Assembly: GCF_005405925.1 (NCBI RefSeq)
Contig: NZ_BJHV01000001.1
Location: 744,001 to 808,000 of the forward strand
Length of the DNA stretch: 64,000 nt
Source: Streptomyces antimycoticus
GTDB taxonomy: Bacteria; Actinomycetota; Actinomycetes; Streptomycetales; Streptomycetaceae
Reading direction: 5' to 3'
Positions 9,159 to 17,171 of the stretch are shown here, one piece after another. The position numbers and the translations under genes were made by a program. How positions within the stretch are numbered: the first letter of the stretch is position 1; each line of letters starts with the position of its first letter. The notes under the pieces are model-generated. The model saw only the letters and a list, made by a program, of their open reading frames with translations, was not told where the DNA came from and did not search any database.

Positions 9159-9248
9159 GGCGATGCCGGATACCGCGGCCGCCGCTCCCCCGCGATCGCG
9201 ACGCATCGCCGTGGGCCGCCCCTCGATTGGTCACCTTCCCGATCCATC

Positions 9249-9266
9249 GTCTACCGTCCCGTAGAC
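9249..9266. promoter_or_regulatory. Inverted repeat before uppP
   Basis: GTCTAC-CGTCCC-GTAGAC is a perfect inverted repeat about 40 bp before the uppP start. It could be an operator or part of a stress-responsive promoter, since cell-envelope genes are often so controlled. No regulator can be named. Confidence 0.4.
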
Positions 9267-9305
9267 ATTCACTGGTTACGGCAAGACACCGGCGGGACGG
9301 ATCAC

Positions 9306-10142
9306 GTGAGCGCGATCGACATCGGACAGGCCGTGGTTCTCGGCGTCGTCGAGGGGGTCACGGAGTTCCTCCCGGTCTCCTCCACCGGCCACCTCAAGAT
9401 CACTGAGGGGCTGATGGACATCCCGGTGGACGACAAGTCCGTCGTCGCCTTCACCGCGGTGATCCAGGTCGGTGCCATCGCCGCCGTCCTGCTGTACTTC
9501 TTCCGCGACATCCGGCGCTTCGCCACCGCATGGGGACGGGGGCTGGTCAACCGCGAGGAGCGGTACCACCACGACTACAAGTTCGCCTGGTGGGTCATCT
9601 ACGCCACCATCCCCATCGTGGTCGTGGGTCTGGCGGCCAAACCGCTGATCGAGGGCCCGCTCGCCTCCCTGTGGGTGGTGGCCGCCTCGCTGATCGTGGG
9701 CAGCGGGCTGATGTGGCTGGCCGACCGGATGGGCCGCCACAAGCGCGGGGAGGACGACACCAGCGTCAAGGACGCGATGCTGGTCGGCTCCTCGCAGATC
9801 CTCGCACTGCTCTTCCCCGGCTTCTCCCGCTCGGGCGCCACGATGGCCACCGGCCTCATGCTCGGCCTGGACCGCCTGGCCGCCACCCGGCTCTCCTTCT
9901 TCCTGGGCATTCCGTCGCTGACCGGCGCCGGTCTCTACGAGCTCAAGGACGCCATGGGCGGTGGCGTGGGCACGGTGCCCCTCGCCGTGGGCACAGTGGT
10001 GTCCTTCGCCGTGGCCTATGCCTCCATCGCCTGGCTGCTGAAGTTCGTCGCCAAGCATTCGTTCAACGCCTTCGTGATCTACCGGATCGTCATCGGCCTG
10101 GTGCTGTTCGGCCTGCTCGGCTCGGGCGCCCTCAACGCCTGA
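9306..10142 (+). CDS. uppP: Undecaprenyl-diphosphatase UppP (BacA)
   Basis: The 278-residue integral membrane protein dephosphorylates undecaprenyl diphosphate to recycle the lipid carrier for cell-wall precursors; extra copies give bacitracin resistance. Both family signatures are intact: GVVEGVTEFLPVSSTGH near the N-terminus and FPGFSRSGAT near residue 175. Several further hydrophobic helices are present. The start is GTG 9306, the family's usual N-terminus; the frame is open upstream but reads as unrelated basic sequence. Confidence 0.95.
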   Translation: MSAIDIGQAVVLGVVEGVTEFLPVSSTGHLKITEGLMDIPVDDKSVVAFTAVIQVGAIAAVLLYFFRDIRRFATAWGRGLVNREERYHHDYKFAWWVIYATIPIVVVGLAAKPLIEGPLASLWVVAASLIVGSGLMWLADRMGRHKRGEDDTSVKDAMLVGSSQILALLFPGFSRSGATMATGLMLGLDRLAATRLSFFLGIPSLTGAGLYELKDAMGGGVGTVPLAVGTVVSFAVAYASIAWLLKFVAKHSFNAFVIYRIVIGLVLFGLLGSGALNA

Positions 10143-10160
10143 CGCCGTCGGCGGGCGCTC

Positions 10161-11291
10161 TCACCCGCCGGACGGCGTGCCCAGGCCACTCGCCGGATAG
10201 TCGACATAGCCACCCGCCCCTCCGGTGTAGTACGTATCCGGGTCGCCCGCCGCCAGCTCGTGGTCCAGGGCGAACCGGGCCACGAGATCGGGATTGGCCA
10301 CGAAATGCGTGGCGTAGGAGACGGCGTCCGCGAGCCCCGCGTCGATCACGGCGTTCCCGGTCTCCCGGTCGAAGCCGTGGTTGGCGATCAGCGGGCCGTC
10401 GAAGAGGCGCCGGTAGCGGGTGAAGGCGTCGTGGCCGGGTGCGGCACCCGGCGCGGCGGGGGCCGGTCCGCGCAGATGCAGATAGGCCACGGGGCGGTCG
10501 CTCAGCTCCGCCACGAGCGCGTCGTAGTCGGCCAGCGTCCGCTCATCGGCGGTGAACCGCTCGGCGGTCCAGTACGGCGACAGGCGGACGCCCACCCGGC
10601 GGCCGTCCCAGGCCGCGGCCACCGCGTCGACGATCTCCATCAGCAGTCGCCGCCGTCCGGCCCGGTCGTGGCCGTAGGCGTCGTGGCGGTGGTTCAGCCG
10701 CGGATTGAGGAACTGCGGGATCAGGAACGAGCCGAGGGCGTGGATCTCGACTCCGTCGAAACCGGCGCGGCGGGCGTTCGCCGCGGCGGCGCCGTACTCC
10801 GCGACCGTGTCCCGGATGTCCGTGATCGTCATCTCCCGCGGGGTGACCGTCTCCCTGGGCCCGCCGGGCGTGTAGCAGCGCTCCCGGGGATCGACCGCCG
10901 AGGGACCGGCCGGCAGGGCTCCCCCGAGGTGGTCGGGGTGCGAGGCGGCGCCGGTGTGCCACAGCTGCAGCACGATTCGGCCGCCGTGGGCGTGGACGGT
11001 GTCGGTGACCCGCCGCCACCCGCCGACCTGCTCCTCGCTGTAGACACCGGGGACGTTCGGGAATCCGATGGCCCGCTCGCTGACCCAGGTCCCCTCGGTG
11101 ATGATCAGCCCGGCCCCGGCCCGCTGGCCGTAGTAGGCCGCGTGCATACCGTTCGGGACCAGCCCCTCGCCCGTGGCCCGGGCCCGGGTCATGGGGGCCA
11201 TGACCACCCGGTTGGGCAGCCGGAGGTCCCCCAGCTCCGCGGGGCGCAGCAGCGGCTGGTCCAGGGCGGTCGGACAGGTGGTGGTGCTCAT
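10161..11291 (-). CDS. Old-yellow-enzyme-family flavin oxidoreductase with altered active site
   Basis: The 376-residue FMN-dependent TIM-barrel protein is of the alkene-reductase type (MAPMTRARA, LQLWHTGAASHPD, ANHGFDRETG). In most members the substrate site reads HGANGYL: His and Asn bind the carbonyl and Tyr donates the proton. Here the matching stretch is HALGSFL, so His stays but Asn becomes Gly and Tyr becomes Phe. Ene-reduction may therefore be slow or the true reaction different. The start is ATG 11291 with ribosome-binding site gagggga; the longer open frame runs back through the divergent sigma gene and is rejected. It faces the ECF41-like sigma gene across a 90-bp gap carrying matching promoter motifs. 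Confidence 0.85.
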   Translation of the reverse strand: MSTTTCPTALDQPLLRPAELGDLRLPNRVVMAPMTRARATGEGLVPNGMHAAYYGQRAGAGLIITEGTWVSERAIGFPNVPGVYSEEQVGGWRRVTDTVHAHGGRIVLQLWHTGAASHPDHLGGALPAGPSAVDPRERCYTPGGPRETVTPREMTITDIRDTVAEYGAAAANARRAGFDGVEIHALGSFLIPQFLNPRLNHRHDAYGHDRAGRRRLLMEIVDAVAAAWDGRRVGVRLSPYWTAERFTADERTLADYDALVAELSDRPVAYLHLRGPAPAAPGAAPGHDAFTRYRRLFDGPLIANHGFDRETGNAVIDAGLADAVSYATHFVANPDLVARFALDHELAAGDPDTYYTGGAGGYVDYPASGLGTPSGG

Positions 11292-11317
11292 GGTGTCTCC
11301 CCTCGTCACCTCGGCCT

Positions 11318-11344
11318 GGTCACCCCGGCCGCGTGGGATACGTC
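11318..11344 (+). promoter_or_regulatory. ECF41-like promoter motif facing the sigma gene
   Basis: GGTCACC at 11318-11324, then 16 bp, then CGTC at 11341-11344. It matches in layout the motif I recall for ECF41 sigma factors (TGTCACA, about 16 bp, CGTC) and ends 37 bp before the sigma-factor ATG, so the gene may activate itself. Confidence 0.6.
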
Positions 11345-11353
11345 TGAAGAGGT

Positions 11354-11380
11354 GACGGAGTGCGGCGAGGAAAGGTGACC
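11354..11380 (-). promoter_or_regulatory. ECF41-like promoter motif facing the oxidoreductase
   Basis: On the minus strand the same GGTCACC (11380-11374), 16 bp and CGTC (11357-11354) recur exactly. They point at the old-yellow-enzyme gene with a leader of about 55 nt. The -35 part overlaps the ribosome-binding region of the sigma gene. Confidence 0.6.
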
Positions 11381-11381
11381 G

Positions 11382-12323
11382 ATGGACGGGCGGACGCCGG
11401 GGGACGGACAGCACCCGCAGGACGGGCTGGCGGAGCGGTTCGAGACGCACCGCGGTCAGCTGAGGGCGGCCGCCTATCGGATGCTCGGCTCGCTCAGCGA
11501 GGCGGACGACGCCGTCCAGGAGACATGGCTGCGGCTCAGCCGCGCCGATGCCGAGGCGGTCGGGAACCTGTCCGGCTGGCTGCGCACGGTCGTCTCCCGG
11601 ATCTGCCTGGACATGCTGCGCTCCCGCGCCGCGCGCCGGGAGGAACCGGTCGGGCAGGAACTGCCCGACCTGCCCCGGGAGAGCGGGGACGGCGGCGATC
11701 CCGAGGAGGAGGCGGTGCTGGCCGACTCGGTCGGCAGGGCGCTGCTCGTGGTGCTGGACACGCTGGGGCCCGCCGAGCGGATCGCCTTTGTGCTGCACGA
11801 TGTGTTCGCGGTGCCGTTCGACCGGATCGCGCCCATCGTGGAGCGCTCACCGGTCGCGGCGAAGAAGCTCGCCAGCCGCGCCCGCCAGAAGGTACGGGGC
11901 AGCGCGGCGGTGCCCCGCGCCGAGCTGGACCGGCAGCGGCGCACCGTCGACGCCTTTCTCGCCGCCGCACGAGGCGGCGATATGGAGGCGCTGCTCGCGG
12001 TGCTGGACCCGGAGGTCGTACGGCGTGCCGACCGGGCCGCCCTGCCCGACGGGGTGCCGACAGTGGCCCGCGGTGCGCGGGCGGTGGCGGAGGAGACCGC
12101 CGGGTTCGCGCCGAGGTCGCGGTTGGCGGAGCCGACGCTGGTGAACGGGGCGGTGGGGATCGTCGTGGCCCCGCGCGGCCGGCTGCTGCTCGCCCTGACC
12201 CTCACCGTCGAGGACGAGCGGATCACCGCGTACGAGGTGATCGCCGACCCCGGGCGGCTGAGCCGTCTCGAATTGGGTCTCCTCGACGACGTACGGCCTC
12301 ACGTAACCTCTGCCCATGAGTGA
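11382..12323 (+). CDS. ECF41-like sigma factor with SnoaL-like C-terminal domain
   Basis: The 313-residue protein has sigma region 2 (YRMLGSLSEADDAVQETWLR) and region 4 (FAVPFDRIAPIVERSPVAAK). A C-terminal extension of about 115 residues resembles the SnoaL fold and ends in AYEVIADPGRLSRLE, the counterpart of the NPDKL-type motif of ECF41 proteins. In that group the extension replaces a separate anti-sigma factor and tunes activity. The target is usually an adjacent oxidoreductase gene; here the divergent flavin oxidoreductase fits. Its last 8 bp overlap the next gene. Confidence 0.85.
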   Translation: MDGRTPGDGQHPQDGLAERFETHRGQLRAAAYRMLGSLSEADDAVQETWLRLSRADAEAVGNLSGWLRTVVSRICLDMLRSRAARREEPVGQELPDLPRESGDGGDPEEEAVLADSVGRALLVVLDTLGPAERIAFVLHDVFAVPFDRIAPIVERSPVAAKKLASRARQKVRGSAAVPRAELDRQRRTVDAFLAAARGGDMEALLAVLDPEVVRRADRAALPDGVPTVARGARAVAEETAGFAPRSRLAEPTLVNGAVGIVVAPRGRLLLALTLTVEDERITAYEVIADPGRLSRLELGLLDDVRPHVTSAHE

Positions 12324-12660
12324 GGTGCTGCCGTATCTGATCGTGGCCGGGGTGCTCGCCGCGCTCATGGGCTTCCTCGGCTGGGTGGCGGCCCTCGCCC
12401 GTCGCCGCGGCGCGACCGGCGCGGCCCTGCGGGCGGCCCTGGCCTCTCATGACGAAGCGTTCCGGGTGACCGCCCATGACTCCCACCACGAGATCCTGGC
12501 GCAGGCGGAGCGCAAGGCGCCGATCCTCGCCCCCGACGGCCAGTGGACGCCGAGCCACGCCCTGGCCGGTCCGGGTGGCCGTCGGCCCTCCGGACCGCGG
12601 GCTTTGCGGACCCGGCGGGGACTGCTGCGCCGGTGGGGCCGCCGGGTGCGGGGGCGCTGA
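12316..12660 (+). CDS. Small single-pass membrane protein, unknown function
   Basis: The 114-residue protein starts inside the end of the sigma gene (8-bp overlap), so it is probably translated with it. Residues 5-27 (LPYLIVAGVLAALMGFLGWV) form one membrane helix; the rest is basic and probably cytoplasmic, with an Arg-rich tail. No family was recognised. Coupling to the sigma gene suggests a role in the same response, but that is positional inference. Confidence 0.6.
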   Translation: MSEVLPYLIVAGVLAALMGFLGWVAALARRRGATGAALRAALASHDEAFRVTAHDSHHEILAQAERKAPILAPDGQWTPSHALAGPGGRRPSGPRALRTRRGLLRRWGRRVRGR

Positions 12661-12670
12661 GGGCCCCGGT

Positions 12671-12811
12671 GAGTCGGCGGGCCCGGCGCGCGGCCACGGG
12701 GTAGTCGGCGGGGCCCAGGACGCGGCCACGGGGTAATCGGCAGGGCCCAGGACGCGGCCACGGGGTAATCGGCGGGGCTAGGACACGGCCACGGGGTAAT
12801 CGGCTCCGAGG
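12671..12811. repeat. 32-bp tandem repeat made from the 3' end of the SDR gene
   Basis: The core cggccacggggta starts at 12691, 12723, 12755 and 12786, spacing 32, 32 and 31 bp, with a degraded partial copy before the first. The last copy is inside the SDR gene and encodes its C-terminus (YPVAVS, stop). The others are copies of that gene end lying beyond the stop, between two convergent genes. They probably arose by slippage or unequal exchange and may affect transcription ending. Confidence 0.85.
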
Positions 12812-13632
12812 GTGACATCACGCCAGGCGTCGAAGCCGGTCCTGAGGGAGTCCAGCCTGGCCTGGGCGATGTCGTAGGCGGCCTTGCCCAGCAACAGCCG
12901 CAGCGGGGGCTCCTCCGCCTCCACCGCGCCGATGATGGCCTCGCTCGCCCGGGCCGGGTCCCCTGGCTGGTGACCGTAGGTGGCGAGGGTGCTGGTGCGC
13001 CGTGTGCCCGCGCTCTCGGCGTAGTCGTCGATGGTGACGGCGGACTGCCGCATGGAGGGGCCGGACCAGTTGGTGCGGAAGGCGGCGGGTTCGACGATCG
13101 TCACCTTGATGCCCAGCGGGGCCACCTCGGCGGCGAGCGATTCGGAGAGGCCCTCCACGGCGAACTTGGTGGCGTGGTAGTAGCCGGTGGCGCCGAAGGC
13201 GGCCAGGCCGCCGAGGGAGGAGATGTTCACGATGTGGCCGGCGCGGCGGGCACGCATGCCCGGCAGCACCGCCCGGGTGACGTCCACCAGGCCGAAGACA
13301 TTGGTGTCGAACAGGGCCCGGACCTCCTCGTCCTCACCCTCCTCGAGAGCGGCGAGATAGCCGTAGCCCGCGTTGTTGACCAGGACGTCGATGAGCCCGA
13401 AGGCGCTTTCCGCCTTCTTGACGGCCTCCGCCACCTGGTGCTTGTCGGTGACGTCGAGGGCCAGGGCCAGCGCGCGGTCCCCGTGCCCGGCGACGACGTC
13501 GGTCAGCCGGCCGGGGTCGCGGGCGGTGACCACCGCGCGGTGGCCGTGGTCGAGGACGGCGGTGGCGAGTGCCCGGCCCAGACCGGTGGAACAGCCGGTG
13601 ATGAACCACACGGGCGAGTCGATCACAGTCAT
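12778..13632 (-). CDS. Short-chain dehydrogenase/reductase (classical SDR)
   Basis: The 284-residue NAD(P)-dependent oxidoreductase has the nucleotide motif TGCSTGLG, the NNAG motif, and the catalytic Ser (NISS) with YYHATK. Substrate is unknown. Its ATG overlaps the TGA of the upstream XRE/MmyB-like regulator (ATGA), so the two are translationally coupled and the regulator probably controls this gene. Its 3' end is duplicated in tandem just downstream. Confidence 0.9.
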   Translation of the reverse strand: MTVIDSPVWFITGCSTGLGRALATAVLDHGHRAVVTARDPGRLTDVVAGHGDRALALALDVTDKHQVAEAVKKAESAFGLIDVLVNNAGYGYLAALEEGEDEEVRALFDTNVFGLVDVTRAVLPGMRARRAGHIVNISSLGGLAAFGATGYYHATKFAVEGLSESLAAEVAPLGIKVTIVEPAAFRTNWSGPSMRQSAVTIDDYAESAGTRRTSTLATYGHQPGDPARASEAIIGAVEAEEPPLRLLLGKAAYDIAQARLDSLRTGFDAWRDVTLGADYPVAVS

Positions 13633-14504
13633 GCGGAAGAGTCCTTCGTCGTGGTGCTCATGGTGTCGTGGGGCCTCTCCACCGCGTCGGCGGCGAGACT
13701 GCCCAGCAGGGACAGCGCCTGTTCGGACGGGCTGCCCGGTTCGGCCTGGTAGACGACGAGTTGCTGGCCGGGGGCGCTGTTCACGGTCAGTGCCTCGTAC
13801 TCCAGCGTCAGCTCCCCGACCAGCCGGTGCCTGAAGCGCTTGGTCTCGTGGGTCTTCTGATGGATGTCATGGCGGGCCCACAGCCGCCGGAACGCCTCGC
13901 TCTTGAGCGACAGCTCACCGACGACGGCGATCAGTTCGGGGTCCTCCTCGTCGATTCCGGCCGCCGCGCGGAGCCCGGCGACGGTGTTGACCGCCACCCG
14001 CTCCCAGTCGGGATAGAACTCCCGCGCGTCCGGGTCGAGGAAGACCAGCCGCATCAGGTCCTGGCTGTGGGTGTGCCCGTCGAACAGGGCCCTGCCCAGG
14101 GTGTTGTGGGCCAGTACGGTCAGACAGCGCCCCAGGACGACGGCCGGTGTCCGCGGCCAGCCCTCCATCATCCGCAGCAGGGTCGGGCTCACCCGCTCCC
14201 GCCGCGCGGCCGGGCGGCGCCGGCCGGGGGCCGGACGGGCCAGCCGGTGCAGATGGGCGACCGCGTCCTCCTCCAGCACCAGGGCCCGGGCCAGCGCCTC
14301 GACCACCTGCGCCGAGGGATGCCGCTCCCGGCCCTGCTCCAGCCGGATGTAGTAGTCGGTGCTGACGCCCGCCAGCAGGGCGACCTCCTCGCGGCGCAGA
14401 CCCGCCACCCGGCGCCGGCCGGCGGGCAGGATGTCCACGTCCTCGGGCCGCACCAGTTCACGACGGGCGCGCAGAAAGCGCCCCAGAGGGTTCTCGCTGT
14501 CCAT
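13629..14504 (-). CDS. XRE-family regulator with MmyB-like ligand-binding domain
   Basis: The 291-residue protein has an N-terminal helix-turn-helix (RREEVALLAGVSTDYYIRLE) followed by the long MmyB-type C-terminal domain (PTLLRMMEGWPRTPAVVLG, then WERVAVNTVAGLRAAAG). That domain may bind a small hydrophobic ligand. Regulators of this kind in Streptomyces typically control an adjacent SDR gene, as here, where stop and start overlap. It is divergent from the His-rich P450 across 87 bp that carry two similar sequences, cctagacctggg (14514) and cctagtctggg (14564), a possible operator pair. Confidence 0.85.
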   Translation of the reverse strand: MDSENPLGRFLRARRELVRPEDVDILPAGRRRVAGLRREEVALLAGVSTDYYIRLEQGRERHPSAQVVEALARALVLEEDAVAHLHRLARPAPGRRRPAARRERVSPTLLRMMEGWPRTPAVVLGRCLTVLAHNTLGRALFDGHTHSQDLMRLVFLDPDAREFYPDWERVAVNTVAGLRAAAGIDEEDPELIAVVGELSLKSEAFRRLWARHDIHQKTHETKRFRHRLVGELTLEYEALTVNSAPGQQLVVYQAEPGSPSEQALSLLGSLAADAVERPHDTMSTTTKDSSA

Positions 14505-14591
14505 GAAATCGAGCCTAGACCTGGGAAAGCGGCATCCGGAGCCCGTAAGGTGGCCGCGCTACTCCTAGTCTGGGCCGGGAGGTGCCCGCCC

Positions 14592-15896
14592 ATGGGCGGC
14601 GGATCGCACGACCACGGATCGCACGACGACGGATTACGAGACCACGGAGCTCAGGGCCACGGACCACCGGGCCATGGACCACCGGGCCACGGAGCGCGGG
14701 CATTCGGGGCGCGCAGGGTCGACCGGGGGCCGTACGGAGGCGACTGCCCGGTGCGGCGGGGGCCCGACGGGATCTGGCAGGTGTCCGGCTACGAGGAGGC
14801 CCGCGCCGTCCTGCGCAGCACCGCCACCGTGCAGGCCGGGCTCGGCATCGAGACGGTGGAGAAGCTGCCGTCCCGGTTCCGGCGGCCGGTGCTCTACCGG
14901 GACGGTCCCGAACACCGTGAGGACCGGCGGCAGACCGCCCGGTTCTTCACCCCGCGCCGGGTCGACGAGCACTATCGCGAGGTCATGGTCCGGGTGGCGG
15001 AGGCACAGATCGACACCATCCGGGACACCGGCCGGGGCCTGCTCGCCGATGCGGCCTTCCATCTGGCGATCGAGGTGGCCAGCGCCGTGATCGGCCTGAC
15101 GGAGAGCCGGCCCGGGATCCGGCGGCGGCTGGAGAGCTTCTTCCCCGAGAAGTTCGGCACCCCCGGACTGACCAGCCTGCACGGGATCCGCTGGCTGCTG
15201 CGGCAGAACACCAACTGGCTGCGGATCTACTGGGGCGATGTCCGCCCGGCCGTACGCGCCCGGCGGCGACGGCGGCGCGACGATCTGATCTCCCATCTGC
15301 TGGACGAGGGGTGTTCGGCCGGCGAGATCCTGGGCGAGTGCATCACCTTCGCCGCCGCGGGCATGGTCACCACCCGGGAGTTCGTCAATGTGGCCGCGTG
15401 GCATCTGTTCGGTGATGCCGCCCTGCTGGCGCGGTACCGGGCCGCCGACGAGCCCGGCCGGATCGCGATCCTGCAGGAGATCCTCCGGCTCGAACCGGTC
15501 ATCGGCCGTCTCCGCCGTCGTACCACCGCACCGCTCCGGCTGCCCGGCGACCGCCAGGATCCGGGCGCGGAGGTGACGGTGCCGGCCGGGGAGCTGGTCG
15601 ATGTCCTGCTCCACCAGGCCAATCTCGACGGCCGTACGGTGGGCGAGCGGCCGGAGCTGCTCCGTCCGGGCCGCCCGATGGCCGCGGGCGCCGGTGCGCC
15701 GGGGCTGTCCTTCGGGGACGGTGCGCACAAATGCCCCGGAGCCGCCATCGCGCTCCTGGAGACGGACGTCTTCCTCAGCCGGCTGTTCGCCCTGCCCGGC
15801 ATCCGTATGGCGTCCCCGCCCAGGGTCGGCTTCAAGGACGAGATCGCGAGCTATGAGCTGCGCGGTTGCGAGGTCGTGCTCACGCGCCGGACTTGA
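14592..15896 (+). CDS. Atypical cytochrome P450 with His-rich N-terminus
   Basis: The 434-residue P450 keeps the heme loop FGDGAHKCPG (Cys381) and the K-helix ExxR (EILR). The I-helix reads AAAGMVTT where most P450s have AGxET or AGxDT, so the acid of the acid-alcohol pair is Val. The first 38 residues are rich in His, Gly and Asp (SHDHGSHDDG, HGPPGHGPPGHG) and are encoded by a 15-bp direct repeat (14661-14675, 14676-14690). ATG 14592 has a strong ribosome-binding site (gggaggtg). It is followed 44 bp later by a serine hydrolase, perhaps in one operon. Substrate unknown. Confidence 0.8.
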   Translation: MGGGSHDHGSHDDGLRDHGAQGHGPPGHGPPGHGARAFGARRVDRGPYGGDCPVRRGPDGIWQVSGYEEARAVLRSTATVQAGLGIETVEKLPSRFRRPVLYRDGPEHREDRRQTARFFTPRRVDEHYREVMVRVAEAQIDTIRDTGRGLLADAAFHLAIEVASAVIGLTESRPGIRRRLESFFPEKFGTPGLTSLHGIRWLLRQNTNWLRIYWGDVRPAVRARRRRRRDDLISHLLDEGCSAGEILGECITFAAAGMVTTREFVNVAAWHLFGDAALLARYRAADEPGRIAILQEILRLEPVIGRLRRRTTAPLRLPGDRQDPGAEVTVPAGELVDVLLHQANLDGRTVGERPELLRPGRPMAAGAGAPGLSFGDGAHKCPGAAIALLETDVFLSRLFALPGIRMASPPRVGFKDEIASYELRGCEVVLTRRT

Positions 15897-15940
15897 CCGC
15901 CACCGGCCCCGCCGACCACCCGAGCGTCAGGAGGAACCAT

Positions 15941-17110
15941 ATGACCGAGTCCCCGGCCCCGATCCAGGGCCACTGCGACCCACGGTTCACCGGAGTGCGG
16001 GCCGCCTTCGAGGCGAACTTCCGCGAACGCGACGAGCTGGGCGCCGCGGTGGCCGTGCGGATCGGCTCGGAGACCGTGGTGGATCTGTGGGGCGGCTGGG
16101 CCGACGGCGGGCGCACCCGCCCCTGGGAGCGGGACACCCTGGTCAATGTGTGGTCGACCACCAAGGGGCCGGCGGCGCTGTGTGCCCATGTGCTCGCGGA
16201 CCGCGGGCTGTTGGACTTGGACGCGCCGGTGGCCGCGTACTGGCCCGAGTTCGCCGCGGCCGGCAAGGGCTCGCTGCCGGTGCGGTATCTCCTCTCGCAC
16301 CGGGCGGGGCTGGCCGGGTTGCGGGAGCCGCACAGCGTGGCGGAGCTGTACGACTGGGAGCTGACCACCGCCCGGCTGGCCGCGGCCGAGCCGTGGTGGG
16401 AGCCCGGCAGCCGGAGCGGCTATCACGCGCTCACCTACGGCTTCCTGATCGGTGAGGTGGTCCGGCGGATCACCGGGCTGCTGCCCGGCGAGTTCCTGCG
16501 GCAGGAGGTCACCGGGCCGCTGGGCATCGACTTCACCATCGGCCTTCCGGAGAAGGAGGCCGGCCGGGCCGCCGAGCTGATCGGTCCGCGGGCCGGGCGA
16601 CCGGGCGGTGAACAGGCCGCGGCGGGCCTGCGGTTCACGCCCGTCGCCCTGGCGGCGCTGGGCAATCCGGTGGTCGGCGCGGCCGAGGCCAACAGCCGAA
16701 AGTGGCGCGAGGCCGAGCTGCCGGCCCTCAACGGCCATGGCACCGCCCGCGCCATCGCGGAGCTGTACGGCATCTTCGCCCGCCGCGGTGTGGCCGACGA
16801 CCGCCAGGTGCTGTCCGCGGAGGCCGCCGAGCGCGCCCGCGAGGGCCAGGGCGCTTGCCGGGACCTGGTCCTGGGCGAGGCTCTCGGCCGGGACACGGAG
16901 GTGGCGCTCGGGGTGTGGCTGAGCGGTGCGCACGGCTCGTACGGCCCCAACCCGCGCGCCGTCGGCCATGACGGCTTCGGCGGCTCCTGCGGGCTCGCGG
17001 ACCCGGAGGCGGAGCTTTCCCTGGGCTATGTGATGAACCGCATGGGCCCGCATATCGTCGACGACCCCCGGAAGATGGCCCTGGTGGAGGCGGTGTACGC
17101 GGCGCTGTGA
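15941..17110 (+). CDS. Class C beta-lactamase-like serine hydrolase (EstB-type esterase)
   Basis: The 389-residue protein has the SxxK nucleophile motif in WSTTKG and the Tyr motif in YHALTYG. HDGFGG stands where penicillin-binding relatives have KTG or HxG. Such cytoplasmic proteins are usually esterases rather than true beta-lactamases; there is no signal peptide. ATG 15941 follows the strong ribosome-binding site aggaggaa. It probably shares a transcript with the P450 before it. Unlike the second serine hydrolase in this window, it has no C-terminal lipocalin-like part. Confidence 0.85.
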   Translation: MTESPAPIQGHCDPRFTGVRAAFEANFRERDELGAAVAVRIGSETVVDLWGGWADGGRTRPWERDTLVNVWSTTKGPAALCAHVLADRGLLDLDAPVAAYWPEFAAAGKGSLPVRYLLSHRAGLAGLREPHSVAELYDWELTTARLAAAEPWWEPGSRSGYHALTYGFLIGEVVRRITGLLPGEFLRQEVTGPLGIDFTIGLPEKEAGRAAELIGPRAGRPGGEQAAAGLRFTPVALAALGNPVVGAAEANSRKWREAELPALNGHGTARAIAELYGIFARRGVADDRQVLSAEAAERAREGQGACRDLVLGEALGRDTEVALGVWLSGAHGSYGPNPRAVGHDGFGGSCGLADPEAELSLGYVMNRMGPHIVDDPRKMALVEAVYAAL

Positions 17111-17130
17111 CCGGCGGCGCGGCCCGGCCG

Positions 17131-17155
17131 CGGCTGGGCCGCCCCGCCCCAGCCG
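17131..17155. terminator. Hairpin between two convergent genes
   Basis: An 8-bp stem (cggctggg / cccagccg) with a 9-nt loop sits in the 61 bp between the stops of the serine hydrolase and the MHS transporter. It could terminate both transcripts. No U-tract. Confidence 0.5.
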
Positions 17156-17171
17156 GGCCACCCGGCCGTGG

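Noticed and set aside
12671..12811. CRISPR array
   Set aside because: The repeats abut one another with no unique spacers, derive from the neighbouring gene end, and no cas gene is present.
4196..15896. The two P450s as tailoring enzymes of the NRPS peptide
   Set aside because: They lie 9 to 21 kb before the NRPS run, separated by unrelated genes on both strands, and each has its own local partners. No sequence evidence links them.
15941..17110. Second PBP-type thioesterase for the NRPS
   Set aside because: It has SxxK and a Tyr motif but HDGFGG, no lipocalin-like C-terminal part, and sits next to a P450 far from the NRPS. An EstB-type esterase is the simpler reading.
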